From Vandiemenella viatica (Eukaryota > Arthropoda > Insecta > Orthoptera > Morabidae), in assembly GCA_031002005.1 (NCBI GenBank), contig JARYHS010008074.1:175174494-175238493 (forward strand): a stretch of 64,000 nt of DNA, in the 5' to 3' direction. The first letter of the stretch is position 1, and each line of letters begins with the position of its first letter. Of the stretch, positions 49,091-60,795 are shown piece by piece. A model generated the notes under the pieces. It was not told where the DNA came from, made no database searches, and worked only from the letters and a program-made list of their open reading frames with translations. A program made the position numbers and the translations under genes.

Positions 49091-49202
49091 TAGTGTACTT
49101 CACGTAAGCAATGCAAAGGTTTGAAGGAGGTACAGGTCAGTTTAAGGTTCTATAAAAGTGCAGGAAACACAGGTATTCGCACCGGCGATTTTAGATCCCT
49201 TG

Positions 49203-49445
49203 GATCGAGCGTGGTGGGTGAGCGGTTAAAGTCCTGGCCTCGTTTTCGGGAGGATGCCGGTTCGAATCCCCGTCCGGGCATCCAGATTTGGGTTTTCCAT
49301 GGATTCCCCAGATCACTCTAGGCGAATTCCAGGATGCTTCCTTCAAAAGGCCATGGCCGAATTCGTTCTTGTTCTTTGTCCCCCGTCCCATCCCGCCTTT
49401 AATGACCTTGTTGACGATGCGAAAAGCGATAAGCAAAATAATAAA
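49203..49445 (+). mobile_element. SINE-B, near full length
   Basis: A-box region GAGCGTGGTGGGTGAGCGG, B box GGTTCGAATCC near 49259-49269, full body and 3' end 'aaagcgataagcaaaataataaaaata'. Very similar to the copy at 13004, so relatively young. Confidence 0.92.
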
Positions 49446-50337
49446 AATAAAATAGATCGCTTGTCTTGCACTTTATCCAGTTTGTCATTTTCACTCTGGA
49501 GTCTGATGACAATTGAAAGTAAGGAAAATTCCAACTGGTCTTTGTAATTTTATATGACAACTGTCGCGTTGGGAGAACAAGCGTCATCGCTTTGAGTGGA
49601 GTGAGCCCTCAGAGCCTTCCCATAGGGTATCAGCTTAAGGCTTTAGGTGTTGGGACTTCCGGTCGTGCCGGGTACTAGTATCCGAGACAAGCCCCCGGCA
49701 GACTCTACGGCGTTTACTTTTGAAGCCACTTCCTATGTAGGTAACGTGCGTACTAGTAACATGAAATGAGCGGTGGGGTTATCGCGAAAATGACCCCGAC
49801 CGTGACTCTTCAATCGTTGCAAGGTAGGCCTTGCAAAGAAAAACGCTAAGACGAGGGTGAACACTCTCGGACTTGCTGGTGTCTCCTCTAGGCGTTGGTA
49901 GATAGTTTTGTTAGGTAGCGGAGTAGGCAGGGTGGGCCGTAGGAGGATAGTAGTCCTTCCAGATACCCCCTATGCTGGCCCAGCCCGTACTGGCAAAAGC
50001 AAAGCTGGATGAAACACGTTTGATGGGGTAACACTGTCACGATGTGGAAAATGAGCAAAACTATTAACTAGTTCTTCATTGCTGAATACTACATATATCT
50101 CCATGGTTTATACCATCTATTTTAAAAATATTGGAATGTTGCTTCTTTAAAACATTCTGAAAAATAAAATAAATCTCGTCAAAAGGGAATAATACTTATT
50201 TCACAAATGCCTGTCACAGAAATTCATAATGCATTTAGATATCGTGGGTTTAACTATTTGTAGACAAAATAATGGATTATAAGCATAGTTACACAACATA
50301 TAACAATGTTAGAAATATATGTGTACACCTGTTGCAG
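49446..50337. other. GH1 intron 5, unassigned moderately GC-rich block
   Basis: 49590-50040 is richer in GC than its surroundings, is non-coding and looks like a repeat, possibly a LINE 5' region. I cannot name it. Confidence 0.35.
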
Positions 50338-50409
50338 GTAACGTTGGGATCACTTTGAGCATCGATGGTGCTGTTCCCGCCTCCGACTAAGAAGAAGACG
50401 TCGAGGCCA
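50338..50409 (+). pseudogene. GH1 exon 6, 5' part, with in-frame stop
   Basis: Acceptor CTGTTGCAG, then GNVGITLSIDGAVPASD, stop (TAA, 50388-50390), EEDVEA. The family here is GKVGITLDxxWxEPASDSEEDVEAAER, so the stop replaces a Ser codon (TCA to TAA). Cut at CGAGGCCA (50402-50409), the left target duplication of foldback element 2. Confidence 0.92.
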
Positions 50410-50699
50410 GTAGAGTATATTTGCGGGAGCGCAGACACAATGGACCTGTCAATCATTTTCACACCTCTATTGTTCTCCCCCCTCCCACCTGTAAATCATT
50501 TTCACACCTATTGTTCTCTACCCCCTCCCACTTGACTTGAGGGCCACTTGACTTGAGGGCCACTTGACTAACCTCTGTTACACCCCTATTGTCCTTGACC
50601 ACGCCCCCTTCCCCTCCCCCTCCCCCCCCCTCTCCTACACTAACCTCAGCTTCACCACCATAGTACCAGCTGTCGATTCTATTCTTCTTTTGCCAGGCC

Positions 50700-52440
50700 A
50701 TATTCGCCTGGAGTGATTTGAGGAAAACGAGAATATGGATGCTCAGACGGGGGTTCGAACCAGAGCCCTCCTAAATGCATGGTCATAGCGTGCCAGTATG
50801 GCCTTACACCTCGTTGTCATTAGAGGCGGGGGAAAGGAAACGGCGACCTGGAGTGAACCAGAATATTGATGCTCGGACGGGGATTCGAACCAGAGCCCTC
50901 CTAAATGCGTGGTCATAGCGTGCCAGTATGGCGTTACACATCGTTGTCATTAGAGGCGGGGAAAGGAAACGGCGACCTGGAGTGAACCAGAATATGGATG
51001 CTCAGTCGGGGATTCGAACCAGAGCCCTCCTAAATGCATGGTCATAGCGTGCCAGTATGGCGTTACACATCGTACTCATTAGAGGCGGGGAAAGGAAACG
51101 GCGACCTGGAGTGAACCAGGATATGGATGCTCAGACGGGGGTTCGAACCAGAGCCCTCCTAATTGCATGGTCATAGCGTGCCAGTATGGCCTTTATACCT
51201 CGTTGTCATTAGAGGCGGGGGGGAAAGGAAACGGCGACCTGGAGTGAACCAGAATATTGATGCTCAGATGGGGATTCAAACCAGAGCCCTCCTAAATGCG
51301 TGGTCATAGCGTGCCAGTATGGTGTTACACCTCGTTGTCGTTAGAGGCGGGGAAACGGTGACCTGGAGTGAACCAGAATATGGATGCTCAGACGGGGATT
51401 CGAACCAGAGCCCTCCTAAATGCGTGGTCATAGCGTGCCAGTATGGCGTTACACATCGTTGTCATTAGAGGCGGGGGAAAGGAAACGGCGACCTGGAGTG
51501 AACCAGAATATGGATGCTCAGACGGGGATTCGAACCAGAGCCCTCCTAAATGCGTGGTCATAGCGTGCCAGTATGGCGTTACACATCGTTGTCATTAGAG
51601 GCGGGGAAAGGAAACGGCGACCTGGAGTGAACCAGAATATGGATGCTCAGACGGGGATTCGAACCAGAGCCCTCCTAAATGCGTGGTCATAGCGTGCCAG
51701 TATGGCGTTACACATCGTACTCATTAGAGGCGGGGAAAGGAAACGGCGACCTGGAGTGAACCAGAATATGGATGCTCAGACGGGGGTTCGAACCAGAGCC
51801 CTCCTAATTGCATGGTCATAGCGTGCCAGTATGGCCTTATACCTCGTTGTCATTAGAGGCGGGAGAAAGGAAACGGCGACCTGGAGTGAACCAGAATATT
51901 GATGCTCGGACGGGGATTCGAACCAGAGCCCTCCTAAATGCGTGGTCATAGCGTGCCAGTATGGTGTTACACCTCGTTGTCATTAGAGGCGGGGGAAAGG
52001 AAACGGCGACCTGGAGTGATCAGAATATTGATGCTCAGACGGGGATTCGATCAGAGCCCTCCTAAATGCATGATCATAGCGTGCCAGTATGGCGTTACAC
52101 CTCGTTGTTATTAGAGGCGGGGGAAAGGAAACGGCGACCTGGAGTGAACCAGAATATAGATGCTCAGACGTGGATTCGAACCAGAGCCCTCTTAAATGCG
52201 TGGTCAGAGCATCGCTACATTCACCTGTAGTGATTTGAGGAAAAGCAGAATATTGATGCTCAGACGGGGATTCGAACCAGAGCCCTCCTAAATGTGTGGT
52301 CATAGCGTGCCAGTATGGCGTTAAAACCAGAATATGGATGCTCAGACGGGGATTCGAACCAGATCCCTCCTTAATGCGTGGTCAAAGCGTTCAAACCATC
52401 GTTACATTCGCCTGGAGTGATTTGAGGAATAAAACCAGAA
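50700..52440. repeat. SINE-derived tandem array, left arm of FB2 (14 units, mostly 129-130 bp)
   Basis: The motif ttcgaaccagagccctcct starts at 50754, 50884, 51013, 51142, 51275, 51399, 51529, 51658, 51787, 51917, 52046, 52175, 52271 and 52353. The period is therefore 124-133 bp with two short last units. Each unit on the complement is a SINE-B-like body with B box but no A box. Confidence 0.97.
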
Positions 52441-52639
52441 CCATACTGGAATATCCAAGGTACATGTTGGCTTCATTATTGAGCAACTGGAATAGAACTG
52501 CATCCTCTCTCACTCCAATGCTGAATTTATTAAGCAGGCATAGCCCTCAACTGAATGCAACAAGACACACTCACGGTAGCCTCTTCACGCCCCACACAAT
52601 TCTTCTTGATATTTTTTCTTTTTTTAAGTCTCGTCAACA

Positions 52640-52975
52640 ACGAGGTCATTGGACTCGAGAAAGGACTGGCGGCAAGGACTGGGAAGGAATTTAGGCATGG
52701 TATTTTGAATCAATAACTCGGTATTCATCTGGAGTTGGTGGTCGGGGTTTTCTTTTTTTAACGGTCCTACACCTCGTCGACAGCGAGGCCTTTAAAGGCG
52801 GGGGAAAGGACAGTGGACGAGGATCGGAGAGGAATTCGGCCATGGAAAATGAAGAAATCATTCCGTCATTCGCCTCGCGTGATTTGGGGAAACCATGGAA
52901 AACTCAAATCTGGATGCCCGGAATGGGATTCGCGCCCACGCCCTCCCAAATGCTAGGCCAGATCTTTACCGATCA
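52640..52975 (-). mobile_element. SINE-B copies, two degraded, in FB2 interior
   Basis: 'ctcgtcaacaacgaggtcattggactcgagaaagg' starts one minus-strand copy, cut short at about 52740. A second, with 'cctcgtcgacagcgaggcctttaaaggcgggggaaagg' and body to 'ttcgcgcccacgccctcccaaatgctagg', covers about 52765-52970. Confidence 0.75.
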
Positions 52976-53094
52976 CAGGTGTGATAGGACTGGTGCAAGG
53001 ATCGGGATGGAATTCAGGCATGGTCTTTTGAAGGAACCAACCCAATATTCACCTGAAGTACGGAGTAATGGCTCGTTTGGTCATTATGACCAGG

Positions 53095-53640
53095 GTTTTT
53101 TATTGCCTGCGCATTCCGCCTCTATCCTAGCCTACTTGAACTTAACAGGGTGTAGAGAACCTACAGTTTAAACTTGAAACCGAACAACGGAAGTGTTAAA
53201 GCGTAACTACATTACGACGCAAGTTGTGAAAGATGTGAAGGTCAGCTTGAGGGCTTTTGAAAATCGCAGCTGAGACCGGGATTCCAATCCTGGACTTTTC
53301 ACTTTCCCGTCAGATGGCTTAAGCACCGAATGCAGTAATTTCACAAAAAGCATGGAAAGCCGAAATCTCGATGGTCGGGACAGGGATTCAAGCCCACATC
53401 CTCCCGAATGTGAATCCACAACATTGCATCTCACCCATCATGCTCGTTATTGCTGCAATCATTTCACGTGTTCAGTCCTGTCCTTAGGTAAGGCTGCTAC
53501 GACTGAGAAACTACCGATCGCTGGTTGTATTCTCCCAAAGGAGGCATACTAAGCCATTGCATCAGTGGTAGGACTGCCGCCTTCTGTCTTCTGGGAACTG
53601 CAGTTTAACGTAGAATCCGAATCACTGAACGTTCTGTCTT
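53095..53640 (-). mobile_element. SINE-A pieces with a SINE-B between them
   Basis: SINE-A body and head at about 53100-53335 (decayed B box near 53275), a SINE-B part at 53340-53450 and another SINE-A body part at about 53500-53640 ('cagtttaacgtagaatccgaatcactgaa'). Confidence 0.65.
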
Positions 53641-54058
53641 ATTTTCCATAGCTGACAGACGTTGAAGGTAAAAGTAGTAATTGTTAGTTACTGTCCTACA
53701 TAATTAGTTTGCATTGTCTGTGATATGTGTGCGGAAACTCTACATGCTTGCTATTGCGAATTTTTTTGTTGCTTTACAGTTGTTCTATTTCTGATATAAT
53801 AACGGTAGTACAAAACATGTAGTTACGTGTCTACAGTTGAGCTTCCATTACATCGCTGTACAGTAACTTCCTTTCATATCAAACTTGCTACTTACCCCGT
53901 TTCGTTCACGCAACATGTAGCGTCCCAGCTAAAGATGTTTTGTCAAAGTTCACACTATTACCCTGGGTCTCTGGTAGCAGCAATATCTGCGTAACCAGTC
54001 ATTTCGGATGTTGGAAATCTTCTCAGAATAGATATTTTTCAGTATTGTCAGCCAAAAT
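53641..54058. other. FB2 interior, nothing recognised
   Basis: AT-rich, non-coding. Confidence 0.4.
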
Positions 54059-54059
54059 C

Positions 54060-54255
54060 ACTGAGCGTGGTGGGTGAGTGGTAACGCTCTGACCACGCAT
54101 TCAGGAGGGCGCTGGTTCGAATCCCCGTCTTAGCAACCATATTCTGGTTTTCCATGGTTTGCCCAAAACACTCCAGGTGGCTGTCCCCCTGCACCAATCC
54201 TTTCCCCGGCCCCTAATGAGGATGAGGTGTAAAGCCATACTGGCACGCTAATAAT
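54060..54255 (+). mobile_element. SINE-B2: probable progenitor type of the FB2 array
   Basis: Complete head (GAGCGTGGTGGGTGAGTGG, then taacgctctgaccacgcatt) and B box GGTTCGAATCC at about 54114-54124. The tail is 'aaagccatactggcacgct' followed by AAT repeats. Its 'ctgaccacgcattcaggagggc' and 'ccatactggcacgct' segments match the array monomers better than any other SINE-B in the window. Confidence 0.85.
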
Positions 54256-55285
54256 AATAATAATATATCCACTTACGATGGTGATCTCTTAGGTTCTTGG
54301 TCTGACCCTGATACACATGAGATTCAACTTCAGACTTCATATATCTCAGTGCTGTTATGCCATCTGCTTAAATGGATTTCTCATGTGTTTAATAAATTAA
54401 GGTGACCGTACGCATGACGACACCATTTTACTTCAAAGAGGTGTCAGACATTATTGTTACACGTGATTTTCTTGCAGCTTTGATGGAAACTGCCTGTACG
54501 CCGACTATGTCTCCACACCACTACAGGTCGAGTACAGATCAAGTACAGATAAAAATAAGTGAATAACATATAGCCGCCCGATTTACAACCATGATAAGTT
54601 TTTGTATTCAGTTAGATATACTCGCGACCGTATTTTTTTTTCACCCTTCAGTTCTGGTCTAGAATTCTTAGCGAATTTTTATTTCATCTGTACATTGCTA
54701 TGTGTGATACCTCTATAAATTGGTAATTTTCACGATAAGTAGAATGCAATTTTATCCGAGATAAATATGTAAATCCCTGTTTAGGAGATACTAACGTAGC
54801 GTTATTGTATTGTATGACGACAAATACCATTCTGTACGAGGGCGAGTGGTAACGTTGCATTCAATGAACTTGCTTCAGCCTTGGGCTCGAGTGGTAATGA
54901 CAAAAGGGCATTGTGTGTGCGAATGGACCCTCCTTGAATTTTGATAGGGGTACAACCTCTGGCTCAGAGACGGATATACCTAACGAACTACCGAAAATAA
55001 CAGTTTAAAAAAAAATATTTTTAGGTAATTAGAAAGCTCAGTTTTTTACAATCAACGCTATATAAATTTTATTATCGTACCTAGTGTGATTGGGGTAGAA
55101 ATGACGTGCTTAATATTACGTTAAATGAGCTTTCAGAAATGTGTTTCGTGGTATGTTTAAAGGCATTAATTCTTAACTTAAAAGAAACATCATTGGTTTA
55201 AATCGCATTTTATTAAGCGCTCAATACATAGTATATTGTTTATTCCCGTCCATATATAGAGTTGAATGCCATCAAACAACGATCG
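54256..55285. other. FB2 interior, nothing recognised
   Basis: AT-rich, non-coding. No transposase remnants that I can identify. Confidence 0.4.
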
Positions 55286-55915
55286 CTGGTTCGAATCCCC
55301 CCGTCCGTGCATCCATATTCTGGTTTTATCGCCATACTAGCACGCTATGACCACACATTTAGGAGGGCTCTGGTTTGAATCCCCGTCTGAGCATCAATAT
55401 TCTGCTTTTCCTAAAATCACTACAGGTGAATGTAGCGATGCTTTGACCACGCATTTAGGAGGGCTCTGGTTTGAATCCCCGTCTGAGCATCCATATTCTG
55501 GTTCACTCCAGGTCGCCATTTCCTTTCCCCCGCCTCTAATGACAACGAGGTGTAACGCCATACTGGCACGCTATGGCCATGCATTTAGGAGGGCTCTGGT
55601 TCGAATCCCCGTCTGAGCATCCATATTCTGGTTCACTCCAGGTCGCCGTTTACTTTCCCCGTCTCTAATGACAACGAGGTGTAAAACCATACTGGCACGC
55701 TATGACCACGCATTTAGGAGGGCTCTGGTTCGAATCCCCGTCCGAGCATCAATATTCTGGTTCACTCCAGGTCGCCGTTTCCTTTCCCCGCCTCTAATGA
55801 CAACGAGGTGTAAAGCCATACTGGCACGCTATGACCATGCATTTAGGAGGGCTCTGGTTCGAACCCCCGTCTGAGCATCCATATTCTCGTTTTCCTCAAA
55901 TCACTCCAGGCGAAT
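55286..55915. repeat. SINE-derived tandem array, right arm of FB2 (about 6 units, inverted)
   Basis: ctctggttcgaatccccgtc-type segments at about 55290 (partial), 55371, 55469, 55600, 55728 and 55857, spacing 98-131 bp. They lie in the opposite orientation to the left array, so the two pair as an inverted repeat. Confidence 0.95.
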
Positions 55916-56219
55916 ATGGCCTGGCAAAAGAAGAATAGAATCGACAGCTGGTACTATGGTGGTGAAGCTGAGGTTAGTGTAGGAGAGGGGGGAGGGAGGG
56001 GAGGGGAGGGGAGGAAAAGGGGCGTGGTCAAGGACAATAGGGGTGTAACAGAGGTTAGTCAAGTGGCCCTCAATTCAAGTGGTTAGTCAAGTGGGAGGGG
56101 AGAGAACAATAGGTGTGAAAATGATTGACAGGTGGGAGGGGGACAGAACAATAGAAGTGTGAAAATGATTGACAGGTCCATTGTGTCTGCGCTCCCGCAA
56201 ATATACACTACAGAGGCCA

Positions 56220-56242
56220 CCGACCGCTACCTCCAGTTTATT
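56220..56242 (+). pseudogene. GH1 exon 6, 3' part
   Basis: Continues CC GAC CGC TAC CTC CAG TTT ATT (TDRYLQFI) to donor GTAAGT at 56243. The family has ERGLQFQLGWFAHPI, and exon 7 supplies AGIYAHPI, so the joint is correct in length. Confidence 0.9.
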
Positions 56243-56720
56243 GTAAGTAGCCCAACATTCAAGTGAGGTAGCTAGTCAGAAATTCGTATGAAATTCCACG
56301 TGTAACACTGTACATTTTGGATCCAACACATTCACCGATGATATGGTCAGTAGATAGATTCTTAATAATTCTCATTACTTTCTTTTACTTCGACAGTATA
56401 CCTGTACTTCCTTCATATAATAAACTAACAATTAGTCCACGTACGATTCTCTTCATTCGTTTTTTAGTGTGGAAAACTATAGTGAAACCTGCTCTCAACC
56501 AGTCAGTGAATAGATCGTCACTCAATACTTCCTTTGGAGAGTGTTATTTATTCACGCCAAAAGAAATTTTAATATTCTGGTCGTAGCAGGTACAGTTAAG
56601 AAATGATAAACGGAGGTTCCCCTTCGACCACTACAGTCACCGTCATATGATTTGACTGATTACCCTTCTGATGCATATACGTGAAATTTCTTGCCATTAC
56701 AATCGCACTTCCGCCACCAG
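56243..56720. other. GH1 intron 6
   Basis: 478-bp intron; acceptor CTTCCGCCACCAG. An open frame at 56317-56586 has no features of a gene. Confidence 0.7.
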
Positions 56721-56861
56721 GCCGGTATATATGCTCACCCCATCTTCAGCGCTGAGGGTGACTACCCCGCTGTGGCGAGGGAGCGAGTGGACGCCAACAG
56801 CGCTGCAGAGGGAAGACCAAGGTCCCGTCTGCTGCCCTTCACAGAGGAATGGATCGAGTAC
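56721..56861 (+). pseudogene. GH1 exon 7, 5' part (before hAT insertion)
   Basis: Reads AGIYAHPIFSAEGDYPAVAR, ERVDANSAAEGRPRSRLLPF, TEEWIEY, matching the family's GWFAHPIxSxxGDYPxVM...EGRSRLPxFTxEE. Open. It is cut at TCGAGTAC (56854-56861), the 8-bp target duplication of the hAT element. Confidence 0.95.
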
Positions 56862-57149
56862 CAGGCAGGGCCGGCGTTTCGTGTTAGGCCCGGGTGGGTA
56901 GTCAGGCACGAAAAGAGGGGGGGGGGGGTAGTTCCCTGAAAAATCTTACTTAAAATAATAATAGTGATAACTATGGAATCAAATTCTTAAGGGAAATTTA
57001 TAGAAGAAAAACTAGAAAATGAATTTAAAAATTCATCATATAATTTATTCATTAATATATTTATTAATTATATTTTAGCTATGTACGAAACATTGTTATT
57101 TTTTAAAAATTTACTATTAATCAGTATCAATTGCGCAATGCAAAAATTG

Positions 57150-57385
57150 TAATGCGCTTCTCGCATTCGAGAGGACGTGGGTTCGAATCCCCGTCCGGGC
57201 ATCCAGATTTCGGTTTTCCATGGGTTTCCCCAAATCACTCCAGGAGAATGCAGAGATGCTTCCTTCAAAAAAAAAAAAAAAAAGGCCATGGCCGTATTCC
57301 TTCCTGTTTCTTGTTCCCAGCCCCATCCCGCCTCTAATGAACTTAGCCGTCGACGAGGTGTAAGGCCCTAAGTAAAAACAAAATG
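57150..57385 (+). mobile_element. SINE-B in the hAT element, with target duplication
   Basis: 5'-truncated copy (no A box) with B box GGTTCGAATCC near 57181-57191 and a 17-A run at about 57266-57282 inside the body. TAATGC precedes and TGTAATGC follows the A-rich tail, a short target duplication. It lies just 3' of the transposase dimerisation domain. Confidence 0.88.
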
Positions 57386-57404
57386 TAATGCACTTTGCTT
57401 CTTT

Positions 57405-58650
57405 GGAAATGAAACGATTCAATAATTTTTCCAAATCAAGTTCTTCAGTAAGGTTGCTACATATATGTAAAATAGCAATGTTATTTAATAGATCTTGCAA
57501 CATTGTCGATCTTACGTAACTCTTGAGTCGGCGTAAGGCCGAAAAACTTCGTTCATTTGAACAGGACGACCCAGGAATTGTGATGAGTAGTCGGACGAAG
57601 CGTAAAAACTCTGGTATGAGTCCTCTAGTCCATTTGTACTTCTGTAAAAAAATCTAAAACCACTCTTAAATTTTTTGGCTCCTCATCTTGCCATTTCAAA
57701 AGTTGTAAAAATATGTCTCTATCGCTGAGCAATCTTTCTTGGTCAAAATCATGATTGTAGAAATTTATAATTTTTGCTACATTTGTGGGCTGTCTCAAAG
57801 CGAATCGTTCTAACGATTTGAAGAAGTGGATGGAAAAGTTGTCGAATCGACTCTTTAACTGATAATAAAAATAAGATTTGTGGAGAAAATCTTGAGGTGT
57901 TTCGAATCGGAGATTTTCATTCTTACCTTGATCGAAATTTTGCGTTGATGTGGGATTTGAGGTTCGCTGGTTTCTAAGTTAGTACCTGACTGCACACTTT
58001 CCCGCAAAATTTCTTCGAATTTTGACTCGCGAGCACAGTACAAAACATCAGTGATTGCTTCTATCTTCGCATACGATTCAATAACAGAATAGATTTCTGT
58101 AGATCTGCATTCAAAATTTCTACGCAATCAAAAATTTATATCGTCATTGTTAAATATAAAACACACGCAAATGATTCCATGTTGGAGTAAAATCCAGAAG
58201 CATTAGCAGCGACAGAGTTGTCTACTTCTCTGGTTACAGAATGTTCGTACAAAAATTGAAGAATAAATATGTTTATACATACAAAACCAAAAAAATTGGT
58301 TTAAACTTATAATTTTTTATAAATACCTTGTCGGACAATAGGCTGCAAGAGAAGGCAAATCATCATTAGTTTCTTTTTGTATTCCAATTTGTAGTTTCTT
58401 AAACTGTCCAAGCCGTTTCGGCGAGTCTCGCACGACATTTATCAAATCTTTTACTGTTCCAATAAATTTTCTCGCTATTATAATTCTCTCAATTCCATCT
58501 TGTACTACAAGATTGAGGTTATGAGCATTACAGTGCACAAATAATGCTCGAGACTCTTCTTTGCGTTTTCGTGACTGTAATCCCGTTATTTTTCCAGAAA
58601 CGTTAGAAGCCCCATCGTAGCGCTGACCCCCGAGTTTTGAGAGTTCTCAC
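57405..58650 (-). pseudogene. hAT transposase, decayed
   Basis: From 58650 down: RYDGASNVSGKITGLQSRKR, then CNAHNLNLVVQDGIERI with the Cys-His block of the RNase H-like fold, FIGTVKDLINVVRDSPKRL and AAYCPTRYL (the CxTRW-type motif). A middle region follows (58127-57855, KIEAITDVLYCARESKFEEI). The C-terminal dimerisation domain is in broken frames near 57560-57415: SSCSNERSFSALRRLKSYVR, MLQDLLNNIAILHI and ELDLEKLLNRF. This order matches hAT transposases of the ZMYM1/KIAA1586-like type. Several stops and frameshifts; the BED/zinc-finger N-terminus is not found. Confidence 0.88.
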
Positions 58651-58770
58651 TTGTGCTTGGCGAAAATGTTAGTGACCAAAACAAATAAGGCTTATTAAGT
58701 TGAGGCCATGGATTGTCTTTCGCCCAGTTTTTACTACTCGAAGTAGTTTCTAGGGGAAAAAATGAATTCA

Positions 58771-59130
58771 TACGAGGGACAGTCAAAAACTTCCCGGAAT
58801 TTCATTATAACTCTTTATTAACAAGAGATAAGTACTGGAAACATCGATGAAAATCCTGTTTTGGTAGGCTATCTTCCAAAGTTCAGCTGTCGCTTTGGTT
58901 TGTCTTCTACGTTGGCAAAACGGTTACCTTTGAGGCCCATTTTCATCTTGGGAAAGAGCCAGAAATCCGATGGCGCTAAATTCGTTGAGTAGGGAGGCTG
59001 GTGGAGGACTGGAATGTTCTTTTCTGCAAGCCATGTCTGCACAACAATCGATGTGTGGGAGGGAGCATTGTCGTGATGCAGTAACCATCCTACTTTCCAT
59101 TTGCCCAGGAAAAACGAAAGTAACACTGCT
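58771..59130 (-). mobile_element. mariner 3' part inserted in the hAT element
   Basis: Begins TACGAGGGACAGTCAAAAAC, a mariner-type terminus at a TA. On the complement, 59126-58869 encodes FFLGKWKVGWLLHHDNAPSH (second catalytic Asp in HHDNAPSH) and PYSTNLAPSDFWLFPKMKMG, LKGNRFANVED. In the Ser-Thr-Asn-Leu-Ala-Pro block the third catalytic Asp (YSPDLAP) is Asn. The 5' half is missing. Confidence 0.88.
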
Positions 59131-60530
59131 ACGTTTGTTTATTAGTCCATGCGCATTATTACAATTTCAAGAATTAATTCAGGCAAAGATATTTTTACTA
59201 AATAATTGGTAAAAAAACCCTAGTAAATTCATTTAAAAAATAAACCCAACAGTTTTCATCCAACTTCTATATTTAAATGTGGAAACTGTACAGAAAAAAA
59301 AAACCTCATGTTGGTGTCCTTTTAAATAAACTTTCGCAATTTGTCCTACAATTCATAAAAGGTTTTATTGGCCAGTCAGGTTTAGTGACGTGTATCTCCC
59401 TCACTAAAAATTTAACGGAGAAATCTGTGCAGTTTTGATACCATTCCTCTGAGAGCAGCAGGATCACCTCATCTTCACACAACTCTCTTAAAACCAAAAA
59501 CTGCAATGCTCAGTCACTCATTTTTCACAAACTACGCTCTACTATAGCCAAAATGTTTAAATCCGCCATACAAAATAATAGAGAGTGGCAAGAGAAAACA
59601 TCCAACAAATAAACCTGATGACACGTACTCGGACCGCGGACGTGATGTTTATGTGTACAACTTGGTTGCCAATTAAGCTCACTACAAAGTTGGCAATCAA
59701 GTTGGTCGTCTGTGGACCCCTTAGGTATATGTTTTATTATATGATAGTAGCGTGTCTCAAAATGAAACCAAAACTAAGTCCTATTTAGATATTTGTGTAC
59801 AAAAACTGAATCTGTGGCAAAATGTACACTAGGTAAAAAATAATGTTCTCTGAAAGAACGTACCACCATTGCTTTAAAAAGCAATTTGAAATCCATCCAT
59901 CCAGAAGAATTTAAAACGTCTGAAAAATTAAATGTAGATCTTAAGTTACGTGAAAAAAAAAATTACCAGTATCACTCTAGTCAAGTAGTAAAAGCAAAAA
60001 GGACTGCCATTAAAAGTAGATCCTCTTAAGTGATGGCCATTGAACGATCACAAATATTCTATGATGTTTCCATTAGTCCCCAGGTTTTGGTCAGCCCCGC
60101 CTAGCAGTGTCTAGCGAAAAATCGTTCAGCGAAAGGTTTAATTTGTGTGTATAGGGGGGGGGGGGGGGGGGGGGGGGAAGGAAAAAATTAAAAATTATAA
60201 AAGGCTGCTAAGCGTTTGTTTTTAAAAATAACTTGCCACTTTAAGCTTTCAAATATTAATTATAGTAATTAGAAAACTACTACTTCAAAGTCAGTTACTG
60301 TTTGATTTGATTATTAAAATAAACATTATTCCACTTGTCATTTTTATTAAATAGAAGTAACTAGACACTAAATCATATTTTTATACAACTTAGGCTTCTG
60401 TTTCCGCTTCTATAATGTCGCTTCCGTTACATCTCTAGTGCATACACGTGAATATTCATTACATGGGCACGTATTTATGTATAGAGTGAAGAACAAGAAT
60501 TTTACTTTTACTTACTTTCACGATTTTGAC
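59131..60530. other. hAT interior, nothing more recognised
   Basis: AT-rich with a long G-run at 60157-60177. No transposase N-terminus identified. Confidence 0.4.
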
Positions 60531-60574
60531 TGTAAGCTGACTGAACAAGGCCATCTTTTACGGTTCCCTTTTTT

Positions 60575-60795
60575 TTTTTTTTAACTGCTTTATGTCTCTC
60601 CACAGCGAGGTCTTTAGAGAGGGAAAGGATGGGGGCAAGGAATGGGAAGAAATTCGGTCATGGCCTTTTGAAGGAAGCATCCCGGCATTTGCCTGAAGTG
60701 ATTTGGGAAACCATGGAAAACCCAAATCTGGATGCCCGGACGGGGATTCGAACCGCCGTCCTCCCGAATGTGAGGCCAGAACTTTTAAGGTTCCA
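60575..60795 (-). mobile_element. SINE-B in the hAT element
   Basis: T-run at about 60569-60582, then 'ctgctttatgtctctccacagcgaggtctttagag' and the full SINE-B body with B box GGTTCGAATCC complement near 60746-60756. The A-box end is lost at about 60785. Confidence 0.88.

Larger units (their letters stand above)
50410..56211. mobile_element. Foldback element 2 (FB2), 5.8 kb, inserted in GH1 exon 6
   Basis: The ends mirror each other: GTAGAGTATATTTGCGGGAG at 50410 and, on the complement from 56211, GTAGTGTATATTTGCGGGAG, continuing through 'cgcagacacaatggacctgtcaatcattttcacac' and a C-rich stretch to about 320 bp. Both arms then turn into a tandem array of SINE-derived units (50.70-52.44 kb left; 55.29-55.91 kb right, inverted). 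Flanks CGAGGCCA and AGAGGCCA fit an 8-bp target duplication with one change. Removing the element restores EEDVEATDRYLQFI. No transposase seen. The middle carries SINE pieces only. Confidence 0.9.

Noticed and set aside
50700..52440. Regularly spaced repeats suggesting a CRISPR array
   Set aside because: The whole ~129-bp unit is repeated, not a short repeat with unique spacers; it is SINE sequence in an insect-type genome.
56671..56939. Independent plus-strand genes at 56.7 kb
   Set aside because: One is the wrong frame; the other is GH1 exon 7 read on into the hAT terminus.
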